Positions 8,944 through 16,993 are shown, counted from the first letter of the stretch. The stretch: DNA of 45,659 bases from Lysinibacillus sphaericus (GCF_006864135.1 NZ_SADV01000018.1:27569-73227), one strand, 5' to 3'. The notes: generated from the letters alone by a model not told the origin. Translations and numbers: made by a program.

Positions 8944-9875
8944 TGATTGTCCGCTCCCTTCGTAATCGCCATAAAGACATCCTCTAAATCTTTTTCTTCT
9001 TCGCTTAATGCATAAATAGGTAAATTCGCAAGTATTGCCTTTTTCAATAGTGCTACCTGATCGTCATCTGTTCCTCGGTAATTAAAGGCTATCTCTAAGC
9101 GATTATCCATTACATCTATAGAAGAGATCAGTGGATCCTCCTCCAAAAACGCACGTACCTCGTTTAAACGATCCGTTACTTTTACTACGATACGCTTCTC
9201 CCCCTGTAGCTGTGCTTGAATGGAAGCTACATTGCCATGAGCGATAAGCTTACCATTATCAATTACACCGATTTCATCACACATTTCTGCAAGCTCAGGC
9301 AAAATATGTGAGGAGATTAAAATCGTTTTTCCCATAGCTTTTAAATTCCGTAAAATATCTCGCATTTCTACTCGAGCACGTGGATCCAAGCCTGAAGCAG
9401 GTTCATCTAAAATTAATACTTTAGGATCATGGATAAGGGCACGTGCTAAACATAGACGCTGCTTCATCCCACGTGACAATAAATCAACATATTCATGACG
9501 TTTATTCGTTAAATTCACGAGCTCTAGTAGCTGTGGAATAAGTACTTTTCGTTCAGCTGCCCCAATGCCGTAGCTGGCACCGTAAAAGTCTAAGTATTCG
9601 TCTACTTTTAGTTGATCATAGACGCCAAAGAAATCTGGCATATAACCAATTTGTTTTCGAACTTCCTTCGGTTCCTTAATAACGCTTTTACCATTAATAA
9701 TGGCGTCACCTGAAGTTGGAGATAGCAAAGTTGCTAAAATCGAGAATGTAGTCGATTTACCTGCCCCATTGGCACCTACAAAACCAAAGACAACCCCTTC
9801 CTCCAAAGATAGATTCAAATGATCTAGTGCTGTAAAGGAGCCGTATCTTTTCGTTAAATCACGAATTTCAATCAT
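8940..9875 (-). CDS. ABC transporter ATP-binding protein
   Basis: 311 aa. Walker A GANGAGKS (residues 34-41), Q-loop region QIGYMPD, signature LSRGMKQRL and Walker B VLILDEPASGLDP are all intact, followed by a switch histidine in ISSHILPE. A roughly 90-residue C-terminal extension is typical of CcmA/GldA-like exporters. Its ATG overlaps the stop of the upstream secreted-protein gene by one base (TAATG) and its own stop overlaps the permease start by 4 nt. It powers the adjacent ABC-2 permease. Confidence 0.95.
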   Translation of the reverse strand: MIEIRDLTKRYGSFTALDHLNLSLEEGVVFGFVGANGAGKSTTFSILATLLSPTSGDAIINGKSVIKEPKEVRKQIGYMPDFFGVYDQLKVDEYLDFYGASYGIGAAERKVLIPQLLELVNLTNKRHEYVDLLSRGMKQRLCLARALIHDPKVLILDEPASGLDPRARVEMRDILRNLKAMGKTILISSHILPELAEMCDEIGVIDNGKLIAHGNVASIQAQLQGEKRIVVKVTDRLNEVRAFLEEDPLISSIDVMDNRLEIAFNYRGTDDDQVALLKKAILANLPIYALSEEEKDLEDVFMAITKGADNQ

Positions 9876-12259
9876 TATTTCGCTACTCCCTTCAGCTCTA
9901 CATCTGGTAATTTTGTTTCCTCACCTGTTTGATCCGGTCCGAATCTAATCTCAATCAGCAATTCATCATTATCATTGAAGTATTTTTTTATATTACCTGT
10001 AAACACCTGTTTCGCATCTACTAATGGCTCATAATTTTTCGTTTCGTTATTCCAAATCGATAGCTGCATGCGATCAATATCCTTATTTGAAACTGTCAAT
10101 TCGTTTAATGTTTGAACTGAATTCATAAACTTATCTGGCATCGCGATGGATACTTCATAGGAACCATCAGATAAGCGCCAAGTATTTAACTGTTCATCAA
10201 CTTTTTCAGCATACGAATTAGGAGATAGTTGGTTTACTGAATACGTAAAGTTGTTACGTTTCATCGTAAATGGACCTGATAACTCTACTTTTCCTTCAAA
10301 TGGCTGAACAAAATAGGAAATCGGAGACATATTGGCACTTGTTTCTAGCTCAACCCCAGCAATTGCTTGGTCTGCCCAGGCTGTAATGACAGGTTTTTTA
10401 TCATCTTCTACAAGCGGTAATACCATAGATTTCATACCCTCGATACGTGAAGGATTCACTTCTTCCTTCTTCGCTGGATAATTATTGAAATTGTAACTAG
10501 TAAAATTAGATGGTTTTTGAAGAACCGTTGCTTTTAGCTCTGTGTCGACTTTAAGTGTACCGTTCGCTTCTATGTCGCCAAGTTTAATTTCTTTAATGCC
10601 AGAAATTAACGTAACATCCTTTAGGGCAAACGGGAAATTGTTCTTAATTGTCCCAGTTAACTTTTCATTATTTAACGTAATATCGATATCCATCTTCCCA
10701 AGATTATGTGCCGTTGACTTCCCTGCAAACGATTGCACAGACCAATAGCTTAAATCACGTAGTGTTAACGTTGAACCATTGGCATTTTCCTTAATATAGG
10801 ATAATTCATGTAAATCCTCCCTTACCACTACGAAATTATTAGAATTTCGTAGCGCGACTGCACTTGTATTCTTATCTGCATTAACAACAAAATCACCACT
10901 ACGATTTGTTAAAATGGACTCTACATAATAACCACTTACACTACTATCTTCATTTATTTTATAAAATGCAGATTGTTGAATTTGCGGTTGCCCAATTCGA
11001 TCTTTTGCACCAAAAATAAATAGCGCAATAGATAACACAATTGATATCGCAGGAATGATCCACCATGCATGCTCACGTTTGTCTATTTTCTTTAAAATGA
11101 AATATAAAATAGGTCCAATTATTAAAATATATAAAATAATAACTATTAGCATATAGCTAACAGATACTTCAAACGAAGGGAATAATTCATTTATGTTACG
11201 CAGATCAAATGCAATTTGATCCATTGGTGACTGTCCATTTGCTATCACCGCTTGTTGTGATATCTTTTGAATATTTATCAATTTTGCCACTAATGCTGGG
11301 TAGCCATCCATAGATGCAAGTGGTTGGTCCCCTAAAGAAAAGGCTGTTTGAATAATTTCCCCACTGCCAACTTTTTTCTTAGACGCTAAAATCTTATTGT
11401 TATCTGTTAATACAGGAATACTTCCTTTATTTTCAGTTGCCCCATATATAGAAATAGGCTGTGTAAAAGTTCCTCCACCTGATAATTTTGATAGGCTATC
11501 TGCAGAAACAGATGTCATTTGCTCGGATAATGCCAGTGGTAAATAATCTTTGAAAATACCTACTGTTGCATTTAGCTGATCAGCAGCTCCTACTATTAAT
11601 GTTCCACCAGTCTGTACCCAATTTAGTAAAGACTCTTGTTGCTTTTGTGATAAATCAGCAATAGCAATTTCATCGATGACGACAACATTCGCCATCGCAA
11701 ATCCTTGTGGATCCTCTGGCAGTGTATAGTCCTTGATTTGCTTTAAATTAAAAACTTCAACATTATTTTGAGGAGCTAATTTGGATAACCTCAAAAATGC
11801 TGATAAACGATCGCTCTTATCCGTTAATGTATAAATAAAAACTGATGAAGGATCTAAAAAGTTACCTTGTAGCTGTTTTGTTCCTTTATATGCAACCTTT
11901 TTTCCTTTTTCAATGCCTCCTTCATAAAATGCAAACACATCTGCATTCCAGGAATCGATACCTTCTAGATATATATCAAATGTTTTTTCTTCTCCCGCAG
12001 CTATATCTATTGGAAGCACTTTAGCAGACGCAACTTGATAGGAATTGGCAGTATTAAGTACCATGTCTCCAGAAAAATCTGTACCATTATTTTTTACTGT
12101 TATTTGCAGTGGCACAACTGATTGGTATTTTGCTTTACCTGCAATCCCTGCCTTAGCCTGCACGTCCAATGTAGCCGCTGCACTCGCCTGCTTCACAGGT
12201 AGAATAAAGCTAATAAGCATGAATAACAGTATAAATGCCGTAATATTCGTTTTTTTCAA
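9875..12259 (-). CDS. Large secreted/membrane protein, first gene of the MoxR-VWA-ABC operon
   Basis: 794 aa, no family I can name. A signal peptide (residues 1-27, ending QASA) precedes an extracellular region. Residues about 135-235 look like an alpha/beta amidotransferase-like domain (FAMANVVVIDEIAIADLS, then TGGTLIVGA), similar to that in the last gene of the operon. Two closely spaced helices (about 368-390 and 396-415) then return the chain to the outside, and about 380 residues rich in beta-like segments follow. The start is TTG at 12259 with GGGG eight bases upstream. Its stop overlaps the ABC ATPase start, so it is probably a partner of the exporter, comparable in position to the auxiliary proteins of gliding-type ABC systems; that is inference. 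Confidence 0.8.
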   Translation of the reverse strand: MKKTNITAFILLFMLISFILPVKQASAAATLDVQAKAGIAGKAKYQSVVPLQITVKNNGTDFSGDMVLNTANSYQVASAKVLPIDIAAGEEKTFDIYLEGIDSWNADVFAFYEGGIEKGKKVAYKGTKQLQGNFLDPSSVFIYTLTDKSDRLSAFLRLSKLAPQNNVEVFNLKQIKDYTLPEDPQGFAMANVVVIDEIAIADLSQKQQESLLNWVQTGGTLIVGAADQLNATVGIFKDYLPLALSEQMTSVSADSLSKLSGGGTFTQPISIYGATENKGSIPVLTDNNKILASKKKVGSGEIIQTAFSLGDQPLASMDGYPALVAKLINIQKISQQAVIANGQSPMDQIAFDLRNINELFPSFEVSVSYMLIVIILYILIIGPILYFILKKIDKREHAWWIIPAISIVLSIALFIFGAKDRIGQPQIQQSAFYKINEDSSVSGYYVESILTNRSGDFVVNADKNTSAVALRNSNNFVVVREDLHELSYIKENANGSTLTLRDLSYWSVQSFAGKSTAHNLGKMDIDITLNNEKLTGTIKNNFPFALKDVTLISGIKEIKLGDIEANGTLKVDTELKATVLQKPSNFTSYNFNNYPAKKEEVNPSRIEGMKSMVLPLVEDDKKPVITAWADQAIAGVELETSANMSPISYFVQPFEGKVELSGPFTMKRNNFTYSVNQLSPNSYAEKVDEQLNTWRLSDGSYEVSIAMPDKFMNSVQTLNELTVSNKDIDRMQLSIWNNETKNYEPLVDAKQVFTGNIKKYFNDNDELLIEIRFGPDQTGEETKLPDVELKGVAK

Positions 12260-12296
12260 AAACTCAACCCCTTTTATGTAAATTGTTGGCTACATA

Positions 12297-12326
12297 ATTA
12301 TACGATTTAAATTGAATTTTGTTCCA
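12297..12326 (-). promoter_or_regulatory. Candidate ECF-type promoter of the MoxR-VWA-ABC operon
   Basis: Reading the minus strand, TGGAAC (12326-12321) is followed after 16 bases by CGTATAAT (12304-12297), 37 bases before the TTG start. TGAAAC-N16-CGTATA is the B. subtilis sigma-W type consensus, so this is one mismatch away. The same bases also offer a plain TATAAT with a poor -35 (TTGGAA, 19-nt spacer), so a housekeeping promoter cannot be excluded. Confidence 0.45.
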
Positions 12327-12411
12327 ATTCTTACGACATCTTCATGAATATTCATAAACTCTTAAGAATTAACTAATTACCAAAGTTATGCATGTAAGTG
12401 GAGTGCAGTCT

Positions 12412-12456
12412 AAAAAAAAGGATTCACACACAGTTTTGTGTATGAATCCTTTTTTA
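12412..12456. terminator. Bidirectional intrinsic terminator upstream of the operon
   Basis: AAAAAAGGATTCACACA pairs with TGTGTATGAATCCTTTTTT (one interruption), with poly-A and poly-T on either side, so it can act on both strands. It separates the operon promoter from whatever is transcribed out of the repeat region 12479-12700. Confidence 0.85.
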
Positions 12457-12478
12457 CCATTGGAAGGTGGATGTCGGT

Positions 12479-12604
12479 AAAATTTAAAAGTTGGGTGATC
12501 AAACGTGAAAGTTGGGCGATAAAACGTGGAAGTTTATTGATAAAATTAAAAGGTTGGGCGATAATTCTTGAAAATGTTCCGATAAAATTTAAAAGTTGGG
12601 TGAC
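12479..12604 (+). repeat. Six degenerate repeats of about 21 bp
   Basis: Successive units read roughly AAAATTTAAAAGTTGGGTGAT, then AAACGTGAAAGTTGGGCGAT, AAAACGTGGAAGTTTATTGAT, AAAATTAAAAGGTTGGGCGAT, AATTCTTGAAAATGTTCCGAT and again the first form. The period is 20-22 bp and the end (GAT or GAC) is the best conserved part. No start codon and ribosome site precede it, and it lies between two terminators. The rest of 12605-12700 holds only a GC-richer fragment (GGAGCGAGCCGCGTGAGTGA) and nothing I can name. Confidence 0.75.
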
Positions 12605-12700
12605 ATTATGTTAAAACGGATGACACGATAGTTAATTGGAGCGAGCCGCGTGAGTGAATTGGCTCATCAGACTCGTCCAGGAATTTTTATCGACATTGTT

Positions 12701-12738
12701 AAAAAAAGCAGCCCCAAGTGAATCGCTTGAGACTGCCT
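12701..12738 (-). terminator. Terminator downstream of ccpC
   Basis: On the minus strand GGCAGTCTCAAG pairs with CTTGGGGCTGC and runs into seven T residues, just after the ccpC stop. Confidence 0.85.
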
Positions 12739-12745
12739 TGATATA

Positions 12746-13642
12746 TTATTTTTTTTTCGTATAATCAAACAAACATCGCGCATGGTCTTGCACTACTTCT
12801 ACAAAAGCCTCTACTTGCCGTAATTCAAATGAAGATTCATAGCCAATTAACCAAGTATCACGCGTTATACCAAATTCTTTTTCATTATTCGTTAACGCTA
12901 TTTTATTAATACCATCATGATCATTTAAAGTAATGGAAGGTAAAATAGCATAACCAATGCCGTTCAATGCCATTTGCTTACAAATTTCAATCTGATCAAC
13001 TAAAATTTGTTTTCTTGGATTTGAAGCGAAATGCTGTTGCCACCATTGTTGAATTTCCTGATAGTAATTGGAATCACTTTTATATTGAATAAAAGGTCGG
13101 TCTGTCGTCAAGACATCTTCTATAGTTTTTAGCTCTTGATCTACTAAATAAAGGGTGTCACGAAATAGGTGAATTTTTTCCCCTTTCCAATCAACCTGCC
13201 CGCGCACAATCCCTATATGAGCCTCACCTTCATAAAGCGCTTTTACTATTTCAGAACTCCAGCCAGTCATAAGAGAGATTTTTGCATCAGGATATTTCGA
13301 TACAAAATCCTTTAATATTATCGGAAGCCAGTTTTGGCCGACAATCGATGCACAGGCGATTTTCAATGTCCCGTTTACTTTCGTCGTTAATGATTGGATT
13401 GTTTCAAATATCTCTTCTTTTTTGCTGAGCATTTCAGTTGCATAGGCAATAATAAGCTCTCCAGCAGGTGTCGCCGTAAGTCCTTTTTGCGAACGAATAA
13501 ATAACTGCGCACCCCAGTCCTTTTCAATAGTCTGCAACCGTTGTGAAAGTGCTGGTTGAGATAAAAATAAACGTTCTGCTGCTTTACGCATATTACGTTC
13601 CTCTGCTAGTACTTTTAAAATTTCAGCCTCCGTTGCCATCAA
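12746..13642 (-). CDS. ccpC: LysR-family regulator CcpC
   Basis: 298 aa, full length for LysR proteins. The N-terminal helix-turn-helix (RNMRKAAERLFLSQPALSQR) and the effector domain (for example WLPIILKDFVSKYPDA, DQIEICKQMALNGIGYAILP) closely match B. subtilis CcpC (YkuM), the citrate-responsive repressor of aconitase and citrate synthase genes. The neighbouring darB/ykuL gene lies beside ccpC in B. subtilis too, which supports the assignment. A GGAGG site lies 8 nt before the TTG at 13642 and 11 nt before the ATG that follows it, so TTG is slightly favoured. No citrate-cycle gene lies in this window, so its targets are elsewhere. Confidence 0.88.
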   Translation of the reverse strand: MMATEAEILKVLAEERNMRKAAERLFLSQPALSQRLQTIEKDWGAQLFIRSQKGLTATPAGELIIAYATEMLSKKEEIFETIQSLTTKVNGTLKIACASIVGQNWLPIILKDFVSKYPDAKISLMTGWSSEIVKALYEGEAHIGIVRGQVDWKGEKIHLFRDTLYLVDQELKTIEDVLTTDRPFIQYKSDSNYYQEIQQWWQQHFASNPRKQILVDQIEICKQMALNGIGYAILPSITLNDHDGINKIALTNNEKEFGITRDTWLIGYESSFELRQVEAFVEVVQDHARCLFDYTKKK

Positions 13643-13664
13643 TCAGTAAACCTCCGATACAAGC

Positions 13665-13703
13665 AAAGAGGGGGCCTCATGATTTTCATCTGAGTCCCCT
13701 CTT
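13665..13703 (-). terminator. Hairpin between darB and ccpC
   Basis: AAGAGGGG pairs with CCCCTCTT, extended internally by CTCATGA/TCATCTGAG. On the minus strand only three T residues follow, so it may be an inefficient terminator that allows some readthrough from darB into ccpC. Confidence 0.6.
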
Positions 13704-13709
13704 AAACTA

Positions 13710-14150
13710 CTACTCTTTTTGATAAATATATTTTTTCAATTGCTTTAATATAACACGTCTCGTTAAAATTCCCGCAAATGTTCCTTCTTCGTCTACAACA
13801 CATAAAAAGGCGTGATTAATAACTAAGTCGAGCGCTCGCTGAAAAGTATCCGTCAACTTTAATACAGCGATATCTTTCTCCATTATTGTATCCACTTTAA
13901 TATCGGGTAGCTTTTCATATTCAATATGTTCTAGTCCAAGAATGGATTCAGTAATCATTTTCATACTTAGTAAACCTTGAAGTCGATATTTCAAATCTAA
14001 AACAGGTATTGATGAATACCCTGTACGTGTAAGTACTAGGAGTGCATGTTCCGCACTATTTCCAATTTGTACATGCGCAACCTTTTCAGATGAAATAATA
14101 AAATCACTAATTGGCATTGCTAATAAGTCTTTGCTGTTAGTTGAAATCAT
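13710..14150 (-). CDS. darB: CBS-domain protein DarB (cyclic-di-AMP receptor type)
   Basis: 146 aa made of two CBS domains (about residues 12-70 and 85-142; motifs GYSSIPVLD and HAFLCVVDEEGTFAGILTRR). Length, sequence and position next to ccpC match B. subtilis YkuL/DarB, which binds c-di-AMP and, when unliganded, stimulates the (p)ppGpp synthetase Rel and pyruvate carboxylase. Those partners are known for B. subtilis; conservation here is inferred. The start has a GGAG site 10 nt upstream. A potassium importer (ktr-type) lies elsewhere in the window, which is relevant because c-di-AMP governs potassium homeostasis. Confidence 0.82.
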   Translation of the reverse strand: MISTNSKDLLAMPISDFIISSEKVAHVQIGNSAEHALLVLTRTGYSSIPVLDLKYRLQGLLSMKMITESILGLEHIEYEKLPDIKVDTIMEKDIAVLKLTDTFQRALDLVINHAFLCVVDEEGTFAGILTRRVILKQLKKYIYQKE

Positions 14151-14340
14151 GAACTTCTTCTCCTTTTCTGTTCTCGCTTTGCAGAACAGGATGCTTCCCT
14201 TTTATCATATCATAACTATTCCTTTTATGACCACGACAAGGCCGAGAAGAGTTTTTATAAAGCAACGAATTATTTTAGCATTTTGAACAAAACTAAGTAT
14301 CGAAAGTGCATATATACGAGGGTATTTGAGGGCAATGGAG

Positions 14341-14392
14341 AAATATCTTCATTCAGCCTCATTTATGCATATGAACTGAATGAAGATATTAT
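14341..14392 (-). terminator. Strong intrinsic terminator after the small membrane protein gene
   Basis: AAATATCTTCATTCAG pairs almost perfectly with CTGAATGAAGATATTATTT around an 18-20 nt loop, immediately after the stop at 14397. Confidence 0.85.
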
Positions 14393-14396
14393 TTAC

Positions 14397-14636
14397 TTAA
14401 TAGCCAGCCTTACTCCAGTAATAAAAAATCATTATTCCTAAAAAGAGTAAAAAAATGATGTATACCCAAACAACTGGGTTGAGCATAGTCGCATACTCTT
14501 CAACGGTTTCAGAAATCGGCGTATCGTTTTCTGATTTCCGTTGAGACGTCATTTTAGCAATTTTTAGCGTCGACACAAGCGAAATAGCAGAAATAATCGT
14601 AATGGCAATAAGAGCCGGTATTAACCACATACCCAT
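14397..14636 (-). CDS. Small membrane protein with two predicted helices
   Basis: 79 aa. Helix one spans residues 3-25 (LIPALIAITIISAISLVST), a polar linker of about 25 residues follows, and helix two spans about 54-72 (VVWVYIIFLLFLGIMIFYYW). GGAG stands 9 nt before the ATG, and a strong terminator follows, so this looks like an expressed single-gene unit. I do not recognise the family and can assign no function. Confidence 0.65.
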   Translation of the reverse strand: MGMWLIPALIAITIISAISLVSTLKIAKMTSQRKSENDTPISETVEEYATMLNPVVWVYIIFLLFLGIMIFYYWSKAGY

Positions 14637-14723
14637 TCGGCAAAACTCCTTTCTTTACCCTTAGTATGCGTCAACTCGGCTCTCCATTATGCAAAGTTTT
14701 TGTTATCAATTAGCCTCCCATAA

Positions 14724-14830
14724 TTGCCGCTGCCGCTTCGCTTTCGCGCAGAAAACATTTGCCGCTGCCGCTTCGCTTTCGCGCAGAAAACATTTGCCGT
14801 TGTCTCTTTGCTTTCGCTACAGAAAACAAT
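14724..14830 (+). repeat. Three 35-bp tandem repeats of the window-wide family
   Basis: Units begin at 14726, 14761 and 14796, with the core CGCTTCGCTTTCGCGCAGAA. The third is diverged. Orientation is the same as at 1-178 and opposite to 44954-45659. They fill the gap between fadH and the small membrane protein gene. Confidence 0.85.
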
Positions 14831-14842
14831 TGCTGAAAGAAG

Positions 14843-15610
14843 TTAGAATGGATACTGATTAAGCCATTGCCCACCATCAAGTGTCACACATTCACCGTTC
14901 ATATAGCTTGCTTTATTAGACATTATAAATGTAGCTAAATCTGCAATTTCTTCAGGAGTACCTATCCGGCCTAATGGAACAGAGTCTAGCGTACGAGCAG
15001 CCGCAGCCTCTGATTCCCAAAGCTTTTCCGCACCACCTGTACGCTCAATTGGACCAGGAGCAATTGCATTTACTCGAATGCCATATTGTTTTCCCCATTC
15101 AACAGCTAACGTTCGAGTTAATGACAATACACCTGCTTTAGCTGCCGCAGAATGAATAACACCAGCACCTGCATTCCATGCATATGTTGCAACCATATTA
15201 AGAATAGATCCCTTAATATTATTTTGAATCCAGTACTTACCGACTGCCGAAGAACAAAAGAATGTCCCATTTAAAACAATATCAATAACAGTCTTCCAAC
15301 CATTTGGTGATAAATCCTCTGCATGCACTATAAAATTACCAGCCGCATTATTCACAAGCCCATCAACTTGTCCAAACTTTTCAACAGCAAATGCTAGCAT
15401 TGCCTCTGCATGCTCCGGTACTCGAACATCCATTTGGAACGTTTCAATCGCTTTTCCGGCCTCTAAAATAAAGGCTTTCGCCTCTGCTAATCGCTCCTCG
15501 TTACGACCTGTAATGACAACATTTGCCCCTTCAGCAACAAATTTCTTTGCCATGTAAAGCCCCATGCCATTTGATCCACCCGTTATAATAATTGTTTTCC
15601 CCTGCAACAT
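14843..15610 (-). CDS. fadH: 2,4-dienoyl-CoA reductase (short-chain dehydrogenase)
   Basis: 255 aa. The Rossmann cofactor motif TGGSNGMG begins at residue 10, NNAAGNF follows at about 87-93, and the C-terminus has GAGVIHSAAAKAGV, APGPIERTGGAEKLW and LDGGQWLNQYPF. These segments match B. subtilis FadH (YkuF), which reduces 2,4-dienoyl-CoA esters during oxidation of polyunsaturated fatty acids with NADPH. The catalytic residues differ from the classical Ser-Tyr-Lys in this subgroup, as expected. GGGGGA lies 6 nt before the ATG. In B. subtilis the gene is also in the yku region near darB and ccpC, so local order is conserved. Confidence 0.88.
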   Translation of the reverse strand: MLQGKTIIITGGSNGMGLYMAKKFVAEGANVVITGRNEERLAEAKAFILEAGKAIETFQMDVRVPEHAEAMLAFAVEKFGQVDGLVNNAAGNFIVHAEDLSPNGWKTVIDIVLNGTFFCSSAVGKYWIQNNIKGSILNMVATYAWNAGAGVIHSAAAKAGVLSLTRTLAVEWGKQYGIRVNAIAPGPIERTGGAEKLWESEAAAARTLDSVPLGRIGTPEEIADLATFIMSNKASYMNGECVTLDGGQWLNQYPF

Positions 15611-15737
15611 ACGATTTCCCCCTTTTAAAAAATGAATGGTGATTCATATAAATATTACTATATTTTCTCGTATATGTCATATTAATTCTGTAAAACAATA
15701 GGGGCAGTCCTGTTAGCAGAGATTCTTAAGTTGTGGG

Positions 15738-15860
15738 AGTATTTTACTGGCGCTCTATTTTCGCTTCTCTTTCGCAGTTTTTCCATACCGCGCGGGGATC
15801 TGCTTCTCTTTCGCGAGTATTTCTCTGGCGCGCGCGGGTAGTAAGAACTCGCTTCTTGAT
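15738..15860 (+). repeat. GC-rich degenerate repeat block
   Basis: Three imperfect segments containing CGCTTCTCTTTCGC or GCTTCTCTTTCGC, interspersed with GGCGCGCGCGGG, stand out against the AT-rich surroundings. They resemble a diverged member of the CGCTTTCGC repeat family. The block abuts the decayed phosphatase gene on its 3' side. Open frames that cross it have Arg-rich translations and are not credible genes. Confidence 0.55.
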
Positions 15861-15879
15861 TACTTGCTCTAGTGGCTTC

Positions 15880-16637
15880 CTTAGCAACATTAACTTTCCA
15901 AAAAACGATAGTGGTGCTATCTCTGACACCATTTTTTTGATATTCTTTAACATTGACCAAATGCACTCTTGATCCTCAGCGTTGAAGAAAGAATTATAAA
16001 TGTTAATAGGGTTTGAATATGGTTCATGGGGCATTCTAGTAAGCCATCTGTGGTTAGAAAAAGGCGATTATCTCCTTTTCTTAATTCTTTAATTCCAACA
16101 TTGTAGCAAGGGACGTCCTGTTCAAAAGTATTGACTTGTCCTATCCATTCGTAAAATTGCCTTTGATTTAATTGAAACTGACCTAATGCTGCCAATTCTT
16201 AATGAAATAAAAAAAGAACACAGTCTCCAACTGAAAACCACCATACATATTTATCTTTTCTTACAACAATTAAACAGCAGTTTCTCCATTAATATTCCTG
16301 CAAACAGATAAGAACTCTTCTGCTTGAAATATAGTTAAAATCTTCAAGTCTTTTGAAGGTTCGATGGTTTGTTGGAAATGTTTAATTTCATCTTTATAAT
16401 AAAAAAATGGCTTGATAATGATTATGTATTATGAGCATCTAGTAAAATGGAAAATTCCCAATCTTGCTTTTCATCGAGCCATACTAAACAACCATCTTCG
16501 TTTTTATATTGGCCTGCATCGGAGTTACCATATCGCCCAACAATAACATGGTTAATTTGATAAAGACTTGGGTGATCTATGAAGTTGTCTTGGCTACCTA
16601 TCCAACTAAAATCTTCTATAGAATCACTCATATGCAT
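15880..16637 (-). pseudogene. Decayed PP2C-type protein phosphatase gene
   Basis: Pieces of one protein lie in order in different frames. The start near 16631 (MSDSIEDFSWIGSQD) leads to GNSDAGQYKNEDGCLVW and ILLDAH, the usual N-terminal PP2C metal-site region. A shifted frame then gives FYYKDEIKHFQQTIEPS, another gives VVRKDKYVWWFSVGDC, then an in-frame TAA (16199-16201), then AALGQFQLNQRQF up to LFLTTDGLLEC. A one-base loss near 16030 moves to PYSNPINIYN, and a further shift near 15950 gives GVRDSTTIVFWKV, the typical last strand. At least four frameshifts and one stop are visible, so it cannot make the enzyme. The family call rests on remembered PP2C motifs. Confidence 0.72.
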
Positions 16638-16948
16638 TACGCTCCACATATGCTCTAATACGTGTACAAAGTTTAACAACTTCGCTATTGTCACCCATCG
16701 GAGCATCTTCCCAATCATATACATCATTTGGTCCCCAAAACTGTTTAGGGGTGTTAGGATATCGGGGAACTAAATGCATATGCAAATGTGGTACTGAATT
16801 TCCTGAAGCTAATGAATAAATATGTTCTGTCTTTTCACACTCCATTATTGCCTTACTGACTCTAGCCATAATAACACCAAATGCTTTTGCTTCTTCTAGA
16901 GTCATATCTCCGAGAGTAGGGACTATTACAAATAAAACATTTCTCCAT
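16624..16948 (-). pseudogene. Truncated HIT (histidine triad) family gene
   Basis: The C-terminal part, readable from about 16922 to 16624, contains VPTLGDMTLEEAKAF and the catalytic histidine triad HLHMHL followed by RYPNTPKQFWGP, characteristic of HIT nucleotide hydrolases/transferases. A good ribosome site (GAGGAG) and ATG at 16948 begin MEKCFICN, the zinc-binding start of such proteins, but in another frame and directly against the middle of the domain. Roughly 40 residues appear deleted. An alternative start at the internal ATG 16905 would give 93 aa without the N-terminal half. The gene overlaps the decayed phosphatase, and both look like one inactivated pair. Confidence 0.68.
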
Positions 16949-16993
16949 TAACCCCCACTCCTCTGTTCAAATTTTCAAAATAACATAATCAAT

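Noticed and set aside
408..12259. The large operon as a phage-defence system
   Set aside because: MoxR-VWA modules occur in some defence loci, but there is no nuclease, toxin, nucleotide cyclase or other effector here, and all unassigned proteins look membrane-bound or secreted.
13710..14150. CBS protein as an IMP dehydrogenase or magnesium-transporter fragment
   Set aside because: It is a complete two-CBS protein with its own ribosome site and DarB-type neighbours.
15682..15972. Arg-rich frames on both strands near 15.8 kb
   Set aside because: They cross a GC-rich repeat block. Only their outer parts match the decayed phosphatase, in a different frame.
16422..16727. A separate 101-aa gene
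   Set aside because: Its first 30 codons overlap the HIT coding sequence out of frame and the rest is the N-terminus of the decayed phosphatase.
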